NCBI RefSeq assembly: GCF_017498545.1
Contig: NZ_CP071793.1
Location: forward strand, 10,782,256 to 10,846,255
Source: Sulfidibacter corallicola
Lineage (GTDB): Bacteria; Acidobacteriota; Holophagae; Acanthopleuribacterales; Acanthopleuribacteraceae
Length of the DNA stretch: 64,000 bases
Direction: 5' to 3'
Of the stretch, positions 8,245-17,515 are shown one piece after another. Position numbers and translations under genes: made by a program. Within the stretch, counting starts at the first letter, position 1. Every line of letters starts with the position of its first letter. The notes under the pieces are model-generated. The model had not been told where the DNA came from, did not search any database, and saw nothing but the letters and a program-made list of their open reading frames with translations.

Positions 8245-11200
8245 GTGGCCTCCTCTCCCGAATGGGCGGGGCATGCACTTCGAGCGGTGAATCCAATTGC
8301 GGGAACCGCGTGCGGATGGACAGCAGAATCGACATGCACTGGTCGCGGTCGCCGACGGCGATCGTCTGCGAAATGGGCGCGATGATGTCGCGAACCCGCT
8401 CTGCGCGGGCTTTGTCGCCCTCGGCCTGACGTGCGAGGAAGGCGAAGACCCGGGTCTTGGCGATGCGCGAGCGGTTGACCCTCAGCAGCACCGTGGTCAG
8501 GAACGGCTCGAGCCGGTCCAGCTCTTCGGCCGAGTCCTGGGCGTGTTCGAGCAGGAGGTTGGTCGCGAGAAGCTGCATGTCGGCGGAGGGATGTTCGCTG
8601 AGCCGAACCAGGAACGCACGCCCGTCTCCAGCCTGGAAGTGACGGGTCAACAGATCGCGGCCGAAGGCCCGCACGGCGGGTCGGGTACTGTCGCACAAGG
8701 CTACCAGGTGCGCCGGTGCAAACGCCTCGGGCGGCAGCTCTTCCCGGAAGAAGCGGAACGCAAACTCGCGGCAGTCCTCCCAATCGGTATCCGGCAGCCG
8801 CACGGCCTCGTCCATCTCATCCAACACGCGATCGCGATGGCGGGCGAAAGCCGCTCGTCCGTATTCACGCAGCGCGAGGGTGTCGTTGTGGGCCAGGGTC
8901 ACCATGTCGCGCACACTGAGCCGCGTGCTGTCCCAATGGCGGGTCAGGACCTGGGCCGCCACCTCGCGCGCGTGGCGATAACGGCTCTTGACCAGGCGCC
9001 ACAGGGTGGCCTCGTCCAATTCGGCGAGGCCGCGATCCAAGGGGCCACACAGGACGTGGGCCAGATCGGCATGTTGCGCCTCTCCCTCTTCGGGCATCTG
9101 GAGGTACCGGCTCAGGGTCGCGGCCATGAGCCGGGCAAAGCCGCCATGGGCCAGCGCCACCCGTTCGATGATCGGCGCGGCCGCCTGACGGATCGCGGCA
9201 TGCGGCGAAAGTACACTCTCCAGGATCAGGTCGTCACGTTCGAGCAGGGTCTCCACCGGCAGGTTCCCTACCAGCGAGATGCCAGTCGCGCGCACGGTCG
9301 GATCGTCAGCCCGCAACAAGGCCGCCAAGATCTCGCCCGGAAGGTCTCCGGCAGGTATCTCGTGCTGAAGCAGCAACTTGCCCGCGAACCATTGAACCGG
9401 CGCGGCGGGGTGATCCAGCAAGCGCTTGATCCAGTTCAAGTCGAGTGAACGCAGGTAGGCGGCAAGACTCACCGAGAGACTCGTGTGCAGATCTTCCAAC
9501 ACGGCCGCCGAGACATCCCCATCGAGCGCCAACACGGCTTCGAGGAACACCCGGCCCAGCTCTTCTTGACGGGTCAGGGAAATCACTTGGGCGACCAGGA
9601 GTTCGTTCAACAGGCGGCGGGGCGGCGTTTCGGGGTGGGTGGCCAGCAGAGCCAGCAAATCGGGTTTGTCGAGCGCGACGGAGTGGTGTTCGGAGATGAA
9701 GCCACAGGCCAGGTCGTGGGCTCGCGGCGCGGATGCCGCAAGCAGGCTGGACAGCAGAACCATCGGGAACGGATCCGGTACCAGCCGATCCTCGATCCAG
9801 GCCAAGGCCAGGTTTTGGGTGATTTCGTAGGGGGTGCCCAAGAGCGCGACCAAATCGGGTTCCGGGACCACGGCACTGAAGGTGCGCTGCGGTTGAAGCA
9901 CCTTGCAGGCGAAGTGGTGCACCTCCTCGCTCGCCGATTTCCGCAACAGGTCGATCAAGGCCTGGGGATGGGCATCCCAGATTTCGGGGTAGGCCTCCTC
10001 CCGTCCTTCGGGTCGGGGCTCGGCGGGGTCGACGCCGGCCCGGCACCGCCAGCGGCCTTTGCTGGAAACCTCGAAACGCGGGCTATTGGCGAACAGGAGG
10101 TGGCTGAAACAGAAATGGCCGGCATAGGGTGAACTCGTGGTGACCACATCCTGCTCGGTCGCATAGTCATAGTAAGCATAGACCCTGGCGGGCCGCACGT
10201 CTTCGTCGGTGAAGTGGCCCAGGTATTCGGTGGCCATGCGCACGAAATCGGCGGGGTTGTCGCGGGCCTGCTTCTTGAGTTCGCGCCAACAGCGGCGATA
10301 CAGGTACTCGCGCGTGGTGCTGGTGAAGCCGACTCGGGATCGGGTCTTGCGGGCTTCCTTTTTTACCTGGAAGTAATCCCAGCCAAGGGTCACGTATCCG
10401 TAACTACTGTGCATGGCCTTGGCCGCCTCGAAACGGTAGGCCAGCAGGCCGAACACCTCGAAGTCGTCACGCAGCAGCGATACCTTGAAAATATTTCGGA
10501 AGTGCGGCATGTAGGGCGGGCCTACGGGCAATTCGCGCAAGAGGCGCAGCAGTGCGGGTCGATAAGCCGCCAAATCCCAGATGTACAGCTCCCGTAGCAG
10601 ACTGGCGGAACGGTAATCGGGGCCGGGAAAGGATTTTTGGAACCAGCCGGACACCTGGTCGAGATTCGCCAGGGCTTCGCGGTGGGTCGGTGGCAAATCG
10701 GCTTCGAACGCGGCCGCCTGGCGGTCCCGCTCCTCACGAGGCTGCAGCATGCGAATCACCTCGCACGCCATGCCCGTCAACCAATCGGGGCGGCGCTTCT
10801 GATCGGCGACGGTCTCCAACCGAGGGATCAGGTCGTCCAGTCCACAGCGACCCGCGGCCCAGATCGCCGCATACAGCACCTCGTTTTTCTTGGCGCCGAG
10901 CGATTCGGCGATGACCTCGCGCGCACCGTCCAGGCGTCGCTCCCCGACCCGCCACAACAGCCTGCCCAGACCGCGCTGGACGCGGCGCGGGTGGCGCGAC
11001 GCGGTGACCAACTGCTGGAGCAACACGCGATCGGGCGGCGCAAGTTCGGCCAAACGGTCTTGATCGATGACGACGGGTTCCGGTTCCGGAATCGCGTCCG
11101 ATCCGCCGGCCTCGGCATATCCTTTTTTCTTCTTATCGGCGACCAGCTTGTCGAAGAGGGCGAGGGCCTTGTCGCGGTCGACGGGCAGCGGTGTCTTGGA

Positions 11201-11344
11201 ACCGTCGCGGAGGTCGGCGCCACGCCGTCCATAGCGAAAGTTGACGGTGTACTGGTCGGTGCCCACCTCGCACAGGTCGATCTCGTAGACCTTATCCGAG
11301 GAGCCCTTCTGAAAATACAATATGACCTGACGTTCTAACTTCAC
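8234..11344 (-). CDS. WGR-domain protein with HEAT-like repeats
   Basis: About 1036 residues. I prefer GTG 11344 (MKLERQVILYFQKGSSDKVY) since WGR proteins usually begin this way; a TTG four codons upstream is possible. Residues 1-70 are a WGR domain (YFQKGSSDKVYEIDL, NFRYGRRGADLRDG, ALALFDKLVADKKKKGY). This domain occurs in PARPs and in MolR-like bacterial proteins, and in PARP1 it contacts DNA ends. The remainder is alpha-helical with HEAT-like repeats, for example ADDPTVRATGISLVGNLPVE and SPHAAIRQAAAPIIERVAL. No ADP-ribosyltransferase signature is seen. It overlaps the SWIM gene start by 11 bases. A DNA-damage-sensing or scaffolding role is inference. Confidence 0.75.
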   Translation of the reverse strand: MKLERQVILYFQKGSSDKVYEIDLCEVGTDQYTVNFRYGRRGADLRDGSKTPLPVDRDKALALFDKLVADKKKKGYAEAGGSDAIPEPEPVVIDQDRLAELAPPDRVLLQQLVTASRHPRRVQRGLGRLLWRVGERRLDGAREVIAESLGAKKNEVLYAAIWAAGRCGLDDLIPRLETVADQKRRPDWLTGMACEVIRMLQPREERDRQAAAFEADLPPTHREALANLDQVSGWFQKSFPGPDYRSASLLRELYIWDLAAYRPALLRLLRELPVGPPYMPHFRNIFKVSLLRDDFEVFGLLAYRFEAAKAMHSSYGYVTLGWDYFQVKKEARKTRSRVGFTSTTREYLYRRCWRELKKQARDNPADFVRMATEYLGHFTDEDVRPARVYAYYDYATEQDVVTTSSPYAGHFCFSHLLFANSPRFEVSSKGRWRCRAGVDPAEPRPEGREEAYPEIWDAHPQALIDLLRKSASEEVHHFACKVLQPQRTFSAVVPEPDLVALLGTPYEITQNLALAWIEDRLVPDPFPMVLLSSLLAASAPRAHDLACGFISEHHSVALDKPDLLALLATHPETPPRRLLNELLVAQVISLTRQEELGRVFLEAVLALDGDVSAAVLEDLHTSLSVSLAAYLRSLDLNWIKRLLDHPAAPVQWFAGKLLLQHEIPAGDLPGEILAALLRADDPTVRATGISLVGNLPVETLLERDDLILESVLSPHAAIRQAAAPIIERVALAHGGFARLMAATLSRYLQMPEEGEAQHADLAHVLCGPLDRGLAELDEATLWRLVKSRYRHAREVAAQVLTRHWDSTRLSVRDMVTLAHNDTLALREYGRAAFARHRDRVLDEMDEAVRLPDTDWEDCREFAFRFFREELPPEAFAPAHLVALCDSTRPAVRAFGRDLLTRHFQAGDGRAFLVRLSEHPSADMQLLATNLLLEHAQDSAEELDRLEPFLTTVLLRVNRSRIAKTRVFAFLARQAEGDKARAERVRDIIAPISQTIAVGDRDQCMSILLSIRTRFPQLDSPLEVHAPPIRERRPRGV

Positions 11345-11839
11345 GGGTCGTTCCAAGCCAAGATAAAAATCTGATAGTCGTCGAAGAGACCTTCATCCTA
11401 GCACAGGCATATGGAACCCGAACAAGCGAAAAACACACGAATTTGGGCGAATTCGGTGTAAATCACATAACCGTTTCGTGGTTTTTTGGAATCGTTCCTG
11501 CCTACGCGGGGCAGCCATCGAAAAGCGAATGTCTTCGACCCTAGCCAGGCCGGGCCGTGGCGTTTGGAATCCCAAAGGTACCAGGCCAGTAGGGCACGGC
11601 CCGAGGAATCGCTCGGCAAGCGGGAACCCCGGGCAGGTTCGTTTCAAGAGAGGCGCGGCCAAGGGGCAAGCCCGCTCGATTTCGGGGAAAAAACAACCCG
11701 AAGCGAGCCGGCCCGGGGAACCCGGTATTCGAAGAGGGACGTCGTACGCGGCCGGTAAGGCCAGGTCGGTGCGGTGGCCTTACCAGCCCGCCATACCGGC
11801 CAGGCCCAACCTACAGCCTCGCCGACCCTCGCGACATGC
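11345..11839. other. Spacer with repeat-family fragments
   Basis: No gene is supported. About 11660-11840 contains pieces also found in other spacers of this window: GCTCGATTTCGGGGAAAAAA (compare 18505, 45710 and 62800), CGGTGGCCTTACCAGCCCGC and a CCTACAGCCTCGCCGACCCT stretch. It leads directly into the 143-bp tandem array. The promoter of the WGR gene should lie within 11345-11480, where the sequence is more A/T-rich. Confidence 0.5.
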
Positions 11840-12546
11840 GAGAACTTCTCGGCTGAATCGCTTCGACAGGTACATCCAGCGGATGTACCTACCGGGCATG
11901 GCGAATCTCTCGGCAAACGGGAACTTCTAAGGGATTTGTTCCATGGGAAGTTTCCGACGCCCTTCCCATCGCGGATGCAGGCGAGAACTTCTCGGCTGAA
12001 TCGCTTCGACGGGTACATCCAGCGGATGTACCTACCGGGCATGACGAATCTCTCGGCAAACGGGAACTTCTAAGGGATTTGTTCCATGGGAAGTTCCCGA
12101 CGCCCATCCCATCGCGGATGCAGGCGAGAACTTCTCGGCTGAATCGCTTCGACAGGTACATCCGCTGGATGTACCTACCGGGCATGACGAATCTCTCGGC
12201 AAACGGGAACTTCTAAGGGATTTGTTCCAAGGGAAGTTTCCGACGCCCTTCCCATCGCGGATGCAGGCGAGAGCTTCTCGGCTGAATCGCTTCGACGGGT
12301 ACATCCAGCGGATGTACCTACCGGGCATGACGAATCTCTCGGCGAACGGGAACTTCTAAGGGATTTGTTCCAAGGGAAGTTCCCGACGCCCATCCCATCG
12401 CCAATGCAGGCGAGAACTTCTCGGCTGAATCGCTTCGACAGGTACATCCGGCGGATGTACCTACCGGGCAGGGCGGATCTCTCGGCAAACGACAACTTCA
12501 AAGGGATTTGTTCCAAGGGAAGTTCCCGACGCCCATCCCATCGCGG
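11840..12546. repeat. Five tandem copies of a 143-bp repeat, each with a 21-bp hairpin
   Basis: Units start at 11840, 11983, 12126, 12269 and 12412, exactly 143 bases apart, each opening GAGAACTTCTCGGCTGAATC. The last unit diverges after about 12546. Every unit carries a perfect palindrome with arms GGTACATCC and GGATGTACC around a three-base loop. The loop reads AGC, AGC, GCT, AGC, GGC in order, so copy 3 has the hairpin core inverted. Units differ by only a few substitutions, indicating recent amplification or conversion. No coding function is apparent. Confidence 0.95.
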
Positions 12547-12566
12547 TTACTCCATGACATCCGGTG

Positions 12567-13223
12567 TCACGCCAGTTGCCCGCCGCACACGTTGCAGGCC
12601 CAAGGGTCGTTTTCGATGGCCTCGCGACGGTCGTCACAGCGCGCGCACCAAAATGGCGTCACCTGGTTGAGTTCGTAGGCCAGGTCCCGTCCTTCCACCG
12701 TACCGGTTAGATCCTCATGGGTCAGGTTCCCTTCGTCCAGCCGGTAGATTCCCACGCTTTGGCCCAAAATCTGATCGGCGTACTCGACCATCGCAATCAG
12801 GTTCGAATACTTCGTCGCGATCGCTTGAAAAAGAGGCTCGGGGGTCGCCCAGGCCGTGACGAAATGGAAGACGGATTCCGAATCCCTTTCGCAGGGTGTG
12901 CCACACGCATTCCACTGCGTGCCCCAATGGGCGCAAGACCAGGAGTACCAAGAGGCATAACCGAACCGGCGCAGGTTCCCCAGGAGGCGGAAGGCAATGG
13001 CCCGCTCTTCCTCCTGGAGGCTTTCGGTCTCGATGGCGGCCTCGGGATCTTCGGTGGATGCGGCCTTCACCACCCGCTCTTCCAGATGGTAGGGAAGGAT
13101 TTCATCGATTTTGAGTTCCTCGGGCATGGGTACGATGCGGTTGAAATCGAGGGCTTCTCCTTGGTCGCGAAAGGGACAATCCCCCGCAAGTACGGTACAT
13201 CGGTGGGTCACCCAATTGGGCAT
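12567..13223 (-). CDS. YubB/Api92-like ferredoxin-fold protein with C-terminal zinc ribbon
   Basis: A 218-residue protein. The start is ATG 13223 (MPNWVTHRCTVLAGD), with GGAGAG seven bases upstream; longer readings lack support. The N-terminus, followed by DFNRIVPMPEEL and a central WYSWSCAHWGTQWNA, matches the family typified by plasmid YubB and phage Api92-like proteins (DUF1281). These carry a ferredoxin-like fold and occur mostly on mobile DNA. The C-terminus, WCARCDD...WACNVCGG, is a CxxC...CxxC zinc ribbon that I do not recall in the plasmid members. The function of the family is not known. It stands alone beside the tandem repeats, consistent with acquisition by transfer. Confidence 0.75.
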   Translation of the reverse strand: MPNWVTHRCTVLAGDCPFRDQGEALDFNRIVPMPEELKIDEILPYHLEERVVKAASTEDPEAAIETESLQEEERAIAFRLLGNLRRFGYASWYSWSCAHWGTQWNACGTPCERDSESVFHFVTAWATPEPLFQAIATKYSNLIAMVEYADQILGQSVGIYRLDEGNLTHEDLTGTVEGRDLAYELNQVTPFWCARCDDRREAIENDPWACNVCGGQLA

Positions 13224-14003
13224 GGTTCTCTCCTTACAGGTAGCCGCGGCACGCGTAAATAGGGCCGACGGTCGGGCACGACGGCACCACGCTTCGCCGG
13301 GCACACCCGTCGCAGGCGGCTAAAGGCCCAGCCGTGGCGACTCATGGCGGCGGAACGCGACCATCGCGGATTTTTGTGAAGGAAGGCTCGGTTTCGGACA
13401 AGGACCTGAAAAGTCACGCAAACGGGGAGACAAGAAAGGGTCCGGATTGAAGGGGTCCTGCATCGGCACTTTCACGGCCAAGGGCTCGGTGTCGCAGTCC
13501 CTGACCATGGATAGGTTCCAAACCTCGAAAACCCACTGCGCTTATGGAACATATAAAACTGGGCCAGATATCTCTGTGACCTGGAATACGCCACTTTACG
13601 CCACCATTTTTACGACCTCAAGTGTGAGATACCCGACATTTCGACACCACTCCAGACCATCCCGGTTCCCATCCAGATATGGAAATCTCCAAACTTCCAA
13701 GTGGACTCGCCTGGATGGGCACGGTCTCGGATTCCGCTTGCCAAGTCCCGTCAAGCTGGTTTGTGAGGTCATTTCGCTTGTGCGCAGCACTTTTGGCCCA
13801 GAGTCCGTCCGCAATCCTCAGGGTGCGGTCGTCGCCCTTGCCGCGTCGACAGCGTGGAAACCGAGGTCACACGCCGATCAGGAGGGGTCGTCGAAAAAAA
13901 TCCGGCCTCTTTTTCCAGGAAACTCGGTTCCCTTGACAAGCGGCCGCGGAAGTCGCTTGAATCAGCGGCTCTTTTGCAGGGTCGCATCATCAAGGAGTGA
14001 CAC
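13224..14003. other. 780-base spacer without a supported gene
   Basis: A frame from 13447 to 14043 is open, but its codon use is poor and its product matches nothing I recognise. I therefore treat this as non-coding or decayed. The last 25 bases supply AAGGAG for the gene at 14004. Confidence 0.4.
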
Positions 14004-14351
14004 ATGGAATTCTCGATCATCGGCACCATCGAAAACGAAATGAGCGATACCCTCAATTTGTCGGGTTTCGAAATTTTCCCTTCCGATGCGGTTTGGGTCC
14101 AAAAACCGCCCGAATCGATCGGCGGCAATTCAAAGGGAACCTTCGAAGCGAAAGGCGGAGGCAACGGCGTCGATCTCGCCGGAAAAATCGTGTATAACCC
14201 CGCGGGCACCACCATTCCGTTGACCCTCACCTTCTTCGTCGATGGCGAAACCAATAAAGCGACCGCCACTTATCCAATGCCCGGGCCGACCGTCAACGCA
14301 TCGATCACACCGGGTCCCAACGCTCAGGCGACCTACTCCTATTCAAGGTAA
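14004..14351 (+). CDS. Small beta-rich protein, possibly aegerolysin-like
   Basis: A 115-residue protein with AAGGAG eight bases before its ATG. There is no signal peptide. The sequence is almost entirely predicted beta: MEFSIIGTIENEMSDTLNL, then SDAVWVQKPPESIGGNSKGT, FEAKGGGNGVDLAGKIVYN and IPLTLTFFVDGETNKATATY. The order 'W..PP..I..gs...F.a.G.....GkivY' resembles aegerolysins, small membrane-lipid-binding proteins that can partner pore formers, but cysteines and length differ. This is a loose likeness only. It precedes the MNIO cassette by 339 bases on the same strand and may or may not belong to it. Confidence 0.55.
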   Translation: MEFSIIGTIENEMSDTLNLSGFEIFPSDAVWVQKPPESIGGNSKGTFEAKGGGNGVDLAGKIVYNPAGTTIPLTLTFFVDGETNKATATYPMPGPTVNASITPGPNAQATYSYSR

Positions 14352-14689
14352 TCCGCTCCCCTCGAACACGGGGCCTAATGGACCCGTCGACTCCGGGCTC
14401 ATTCTTCGTAGGATGAGTCCGGAGCGTCCACGGCGGTCCTGGCAGCAACTCGTTTTCACCCGCCAGGGTAGACACCGCGATGGGCGAGGCACTGGGGATC
14501 GTTTCACCGCCTGGTGGTGCGGAGACTCCTTCCATTCATGCCCAGCCTGCCCGAATCACCTCGTTTCCCAACCCAATCAGGTCATTCGCGATGCGACCCG
14601 GACCACCCGATGCTTCCCCACTTCCGATCGAAAGGCGTCGGCATTCCGGCAGGGTCCACCGCGAAACTACCAGAGCGTAGGAGGACTCC
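14352..14689 (+). other. Spacer before the MNIO cassette
   Basis: 338 bases with no supported gene. It ends in GTAGGAGGACTCC, a strong ribosome site for the ferritin-like gene. Its length suggests the cassette has its own promoter, but I cannot point to boxes. Confidence 0.4.
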
Positions 14690-16567
14690 ATGAAAAAGTT
14701 TCTCAGTACCTTGAAGACCCCCATCACCAATCGCGATCTCTCAAACGTGCCAAACGACACCGCCGTCGTCCGCGCCATCGCGCAGGCGGCGCTGGAAGTG
14801 GAGTTATTCACCATTCCGCTCTACATGGTCGCCATGCATTCCCTCCAAGGCATGCACGAAATCAACAGCAACGGCGTCGACTACTATCAAGGTCGCGTAT
14901 GGCCCGGCTTGGCGCCCAGCGCCTCGCCCCAAACCGACAATCAAAAGGCGTACAACACTCTATTCAGCGTGTTCATCGAGGAGATGGTCCACCTGCAGGT
15001 TGCCGCGAACCTCGCCAACGGCATTGGTGCCATTCCGGTGTTCACCAATTTCCAGAACGCGGGCTGGAAGGTGTACGGTCCCCAAAACACGGTCATCCCC
15101 CATATCATCGACCTCGCCGACACCACCGCCTATGCCCAGATCAAGGTTCAATTGGGCCCGTTGGACGAGGACCAATTGCAGTTGTTCCTGGCCATCGAGG
15201 AAAACCACGACTTGGCGAAGGAAAAAATCATAAACCCCTCCAAATATTTCCCGACGGTTCCCTTCAACGGCGTGAGCGGACTCGACGACTTGCCCATGTT
15301 CGGCACCATCGGTTGGATGTATGCGTGTTACTGGGACTACCTGAGCATGAGCTACACCGACGGGGAGACGTTGTTCGAGAAAATCTTTTCGGAAAACGCG
15401 ATTCAACGGGACATTTTCAATGGAACCGAAGGCACCCACCAGATGGAATATCCGAACGCCAGCCTGGCCTTCAAGCCGGACGGGGTGGCCAGCAACTTCG
15501 CTCGCGCATTGGACATGATCTCCGCCATCACCGATCAAGGCGAAGGATCGGTCTTGGGCGCCGACGAGCCCATCGACACCCAGGTCCTCTCGATGTACCG
15601 GGCTTCGCCCACGGCCTTGGCATCCGATTACCCGTCTTACGATTCGAGCGGGGCCTTATCGTGCCCTTCAGCAGACGCAACCGCGCGCACCAGCAACGAC
15701 GGGAGCGATCATTACGAGCGATTCAACTCTCTTGGCTGCACAGTAAGCGATCTGGAACTCTGGACGCCCGGTAAGACCTGGTGTGCCGAAGATTTCGTGA
15801 TCGACACGATCGAAGCTCAGGGTGCCTCCGGCTTGATCCCGAGCCCCGATGCCATGGCCGCCGCATTCAACCAGTTGTCCAGTGATGACACCGGTTATGT
15901 GACACTGAGCCAGGCGCTGGTGGGCGCCATTTCCGGTGTCACTACCGTGCTGGACCAGCTCTGGAAGGACAACCAGGTCCAATTCCCCTTCCCCGCCATG
16001 GCGGGCACGGGCGATCGCACCTCCATCTGCTGGGCGATCTACGGGCGTGCCCCGGACCTGACACAAACGATCCCAACACCGGACGCAGGCCATCTCCAGC
16101 ATGCCTGCCAAGGCTTGAGTCTCGACGGGGGTTCCCTCGACCCCGAAGTCGCCACCTTCCACTCCTGTAGAGGTTCCAACCAATGTAAAACCCAAGGTGG
16201 TTGCGGCTTCGTCCAACCAAGTTCGGGTGGCGGCCAATGCGGTGCTTCCCAAGCCCTGATGCGGCGCTTCCAAGACGACGATACCTCCTACAGCGCACCG
16301 GCGGACAACAAGTGCAGCACGCTTGGCGGCTGTGCCGTTCCCATTTCCGCCTCCCAGCTCTATCCCAGCAGTGGCACCATGTCGGTCTATGACTTCGACG
16401 GCCAAGACGACCCGATCCTCGTCGGGCCGCTCCCGTTTCAAACGGGAGACAGCGTCTACGACACCGCGTGGAACGCCTTCACCATGATCATGGAACATCG
16501 GGGGCAGCCGCCGGGCGACAAACCGGCACCAAGCAACCTGCGCATCGCCCTTCCCCCTTCGACCTGA
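14690..16567 (+). CDS. Ferritin-like (VioB/iminophenyl-pyruvate dimer synthase-type) protein with Cys-rich tail
   Basis: A 625-residue protein. Residues 25-330 form a ferritin-like helical domain (PF12902 type): AALEVELFTIPLYMVAMHSL supplies the first metal-ligand Glu region and FIEEMVHLQVAANL the ExxH pair, followed by ENHDLAKEK. This family includes the oxidase VioB of violacein synthesis. From about residue 465 it changes to a Cys-rich tail: HACQG, SCRGSNQCKTQGGC (Cys493, 499, 505) and KCSTLGGC (Cys542, 548). The CKxxGGC pattern resembles peptides modified by DUF692/MNIO enzymes, and an MNIO gene follows after 75 bases. I infer the tail is an MNIO substrate fused to an enzyme; the core reaction is unknown. 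Confidence 0.8.
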   Translation: MKKFLSTLKTPITNRDLSNVPNDTAVVRAIAQAALEVELFTIPLYMVAMHSLQGMHEINSNGVDYYQGRVWPGLAPSASPQTDNQKAYNTLFSVFIEEMVHLQVAANLANGIGAIPVFTNFQNAGWKVYGPQNTVIPHIIDLADTTAYAQIKVQLGPLDEDQLQLFLAIEENHDLAKEKIINPSKYFPTVPFNGVSGLDDLPMFGTIGWMYACYWDYLSMSYTDGETLFEKIFSENAIQRDIFNGTEGTHQMEYPNASLAFKPDGVASNFARALDMISAITDQGEGSVLGADEPIDTQVLSMYRASPTALASDYPSYDSSGALSCPSADATARTSNDGSDHYERFNSLGCTVSDLELWTPGKTWCAEDFVIDTIEAQGASGLIPSPDAMAAAFNQLSSDDTGYVTLSQALVGAISGVTTVLDQLWKDNQVQFPFPAMAGTGDRTSICWAIYGRAPDLTQTIPTPDAGHLQHACQGLSLDGGSLDPEVATFHSCRGSNQCKTQGGCGFVQPSSGGGQCGASQALMRRFQDDDTSYSAPADNKCSTLGGCAVPISASQLYPSSGTMSVYDFDGQDDPILVGPLPFQTGDSVYDTAWNAFTMIMEHRGQPPGDKPAPSNLRIALPPST

Positions 16568-16642
16568 TTCCGTCAATCGCCGGGCTCGCCCTTACCGGGG
16601 CGATTCCCGGCACCTCTCGCCCTTCGTGAAGGAGTTCGTCCC

Positions 16643-17515
16643 ATGGTCCGCAACAATGCCCTTGGACTACCCAACTTGGGATTGGGCGTGGGCCTGCGCC
16701 ACGCACATTTTTCCGCGATCCTCGAAAATGGCCCGCAGATCGACTTCTTCGAGATCATCTCGGAGAACTTCCTCGATCATCACGGGTACGCGCGCCACGT
16801 CCTCGAGCGCCTGCGTGGTTCGGTGCCGATGGTCATGCACGGCGTGTCCCTCTCGATCGGTTCGGCCGACCCGCTGAACTGGAACTATCTCCATGCGTTG
16901 CGGGACCTGGCCGGCTGGCTGAAACCCGCCTGGATATCGGACCACCTGTGTTGGACCGGCTATGCGGGCATCAACAGCCACGACCTCCTGCCCCTCCCCT
17001 ACACCCCAGAGGTCTTGGCCCATGTCGCCGATCGGATCAAAGCGGTGCAGGATTTTTTGGGGCGTCCCTTGATTCTGGAGAACCCCAGCAGCTACCTGGC
17101 CTTCGGAGCGTCCACGCTTCCCGAGTGGGCCTTCCTCAACGCCTTGGTCACCCAGACCGACTGCGGCCTGTTGTTGGACATCAACAACATCTATGTCTCG
17201 GCCTTCAACCTGGGCTTCGATCCGGAAGTGTACCTGCGCGAAATCGCCCTCGACCATGTGGTCCAGATCCATCTCGCCGGCCCCAGTCACAACGGCGACC
17301 ACCTCGTCGATACCCACGATCATCCAGTTCCCCCACGTGTTTGGGCGTTGTATCGATGGGTGACGGCCCGTACCGGCCCCGTTTCGACGCTGCTGGAATG
17401 GGATGCCTCGATCCCGGAATACGCCGATCTGCTGGCTGAAATTCGCAAGGCGAATCCGGTTGGCGCTCCTGGGTTCCCCGAACCGATGTCGCTTTGCATG
17501 GAAGGAGGCGTCTGA
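16643..17515 (+). CDS. DUF692 multinuclear non-heme iron oxygenase (MNIO)
   Basis: A 290-residue TIM-barrel enzyme of the DUF692 family, which includes MbnB and bufferin-modifying BufB-type enzymes that oxidise cysteines or other residues of ribosomal peptides using two or three irons. Family landmarks appear in order: GLGVGLRHAHF, FEIISENFLDHH, VMHGVSLSIGSADPLN (~66), ISDHLCWTGY (~98), LENPSSYLAFG (~147), LLLDINNIYVSAFN (Asp179), VQIHLAGPSHNGDHLVDTHD and LLEWDASIPEY. The His/Asp/Glu metal ligands look complete. AAGGAG precedes the ATG. The stop TGA overlaps the ATG of the DUF2063 gene. Its likely substrate is the Cys-rich tail of the preceding protein. Confidence 0.92.
   Translation: MVRNNALGLPNLGLGVGLRHAHFSAILENGPQIDFFEIISENFLDHHGYARHVLERLRGSVPMVMHGVSLSIGSADPLNWNYLHALRDLAGWLKPAWISDHLCWTGYAGINSHDLLPLPYTPEVLAHVADRIKAVQDFLGRPLILENPSSYLAFGASTLPEWAFLNALVTQTDCGLLLDINNIYVSAFNLGFDPEVYLREIALDHVVQIHLAGPSHNGDHLVDTHDHPVPPRVWALYRWVTARTGPVSTLLEWDASIPEYADLLAEIRKANPVGAPGFPEPMSLCMEGGV

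Noticed and set aside
6457..8385. 642-codon plus-strand frame antisense to the SWIM gene
   Set aside because: Antisense shadow; the minus-strand frame has the zinc-binding motif, ribosome site and coupling to its neighbour.
11644..12516. Repeated ~100-codon minus-strand frames (MPGRYIRWMYPSKRFSREVL...) in the tandem array
   Set aside because: They arise because the 143-bp unit is open in one frame over limited stretches. There is no ribosome site, and units shift frame since 143 is not a multiple of three.
11840..12546. Tandem array considered as a CRISPR
   Set aside because: Units are identical along their whole 143 bases with no variable spacers, and no cas genes are present.
13447..14043. 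198-codon plus-strand frame in the spacer before the small beta protein
   Set aside because: Poor codon pattern, no recognisable motif and overlap with the well-supported start at 14004.
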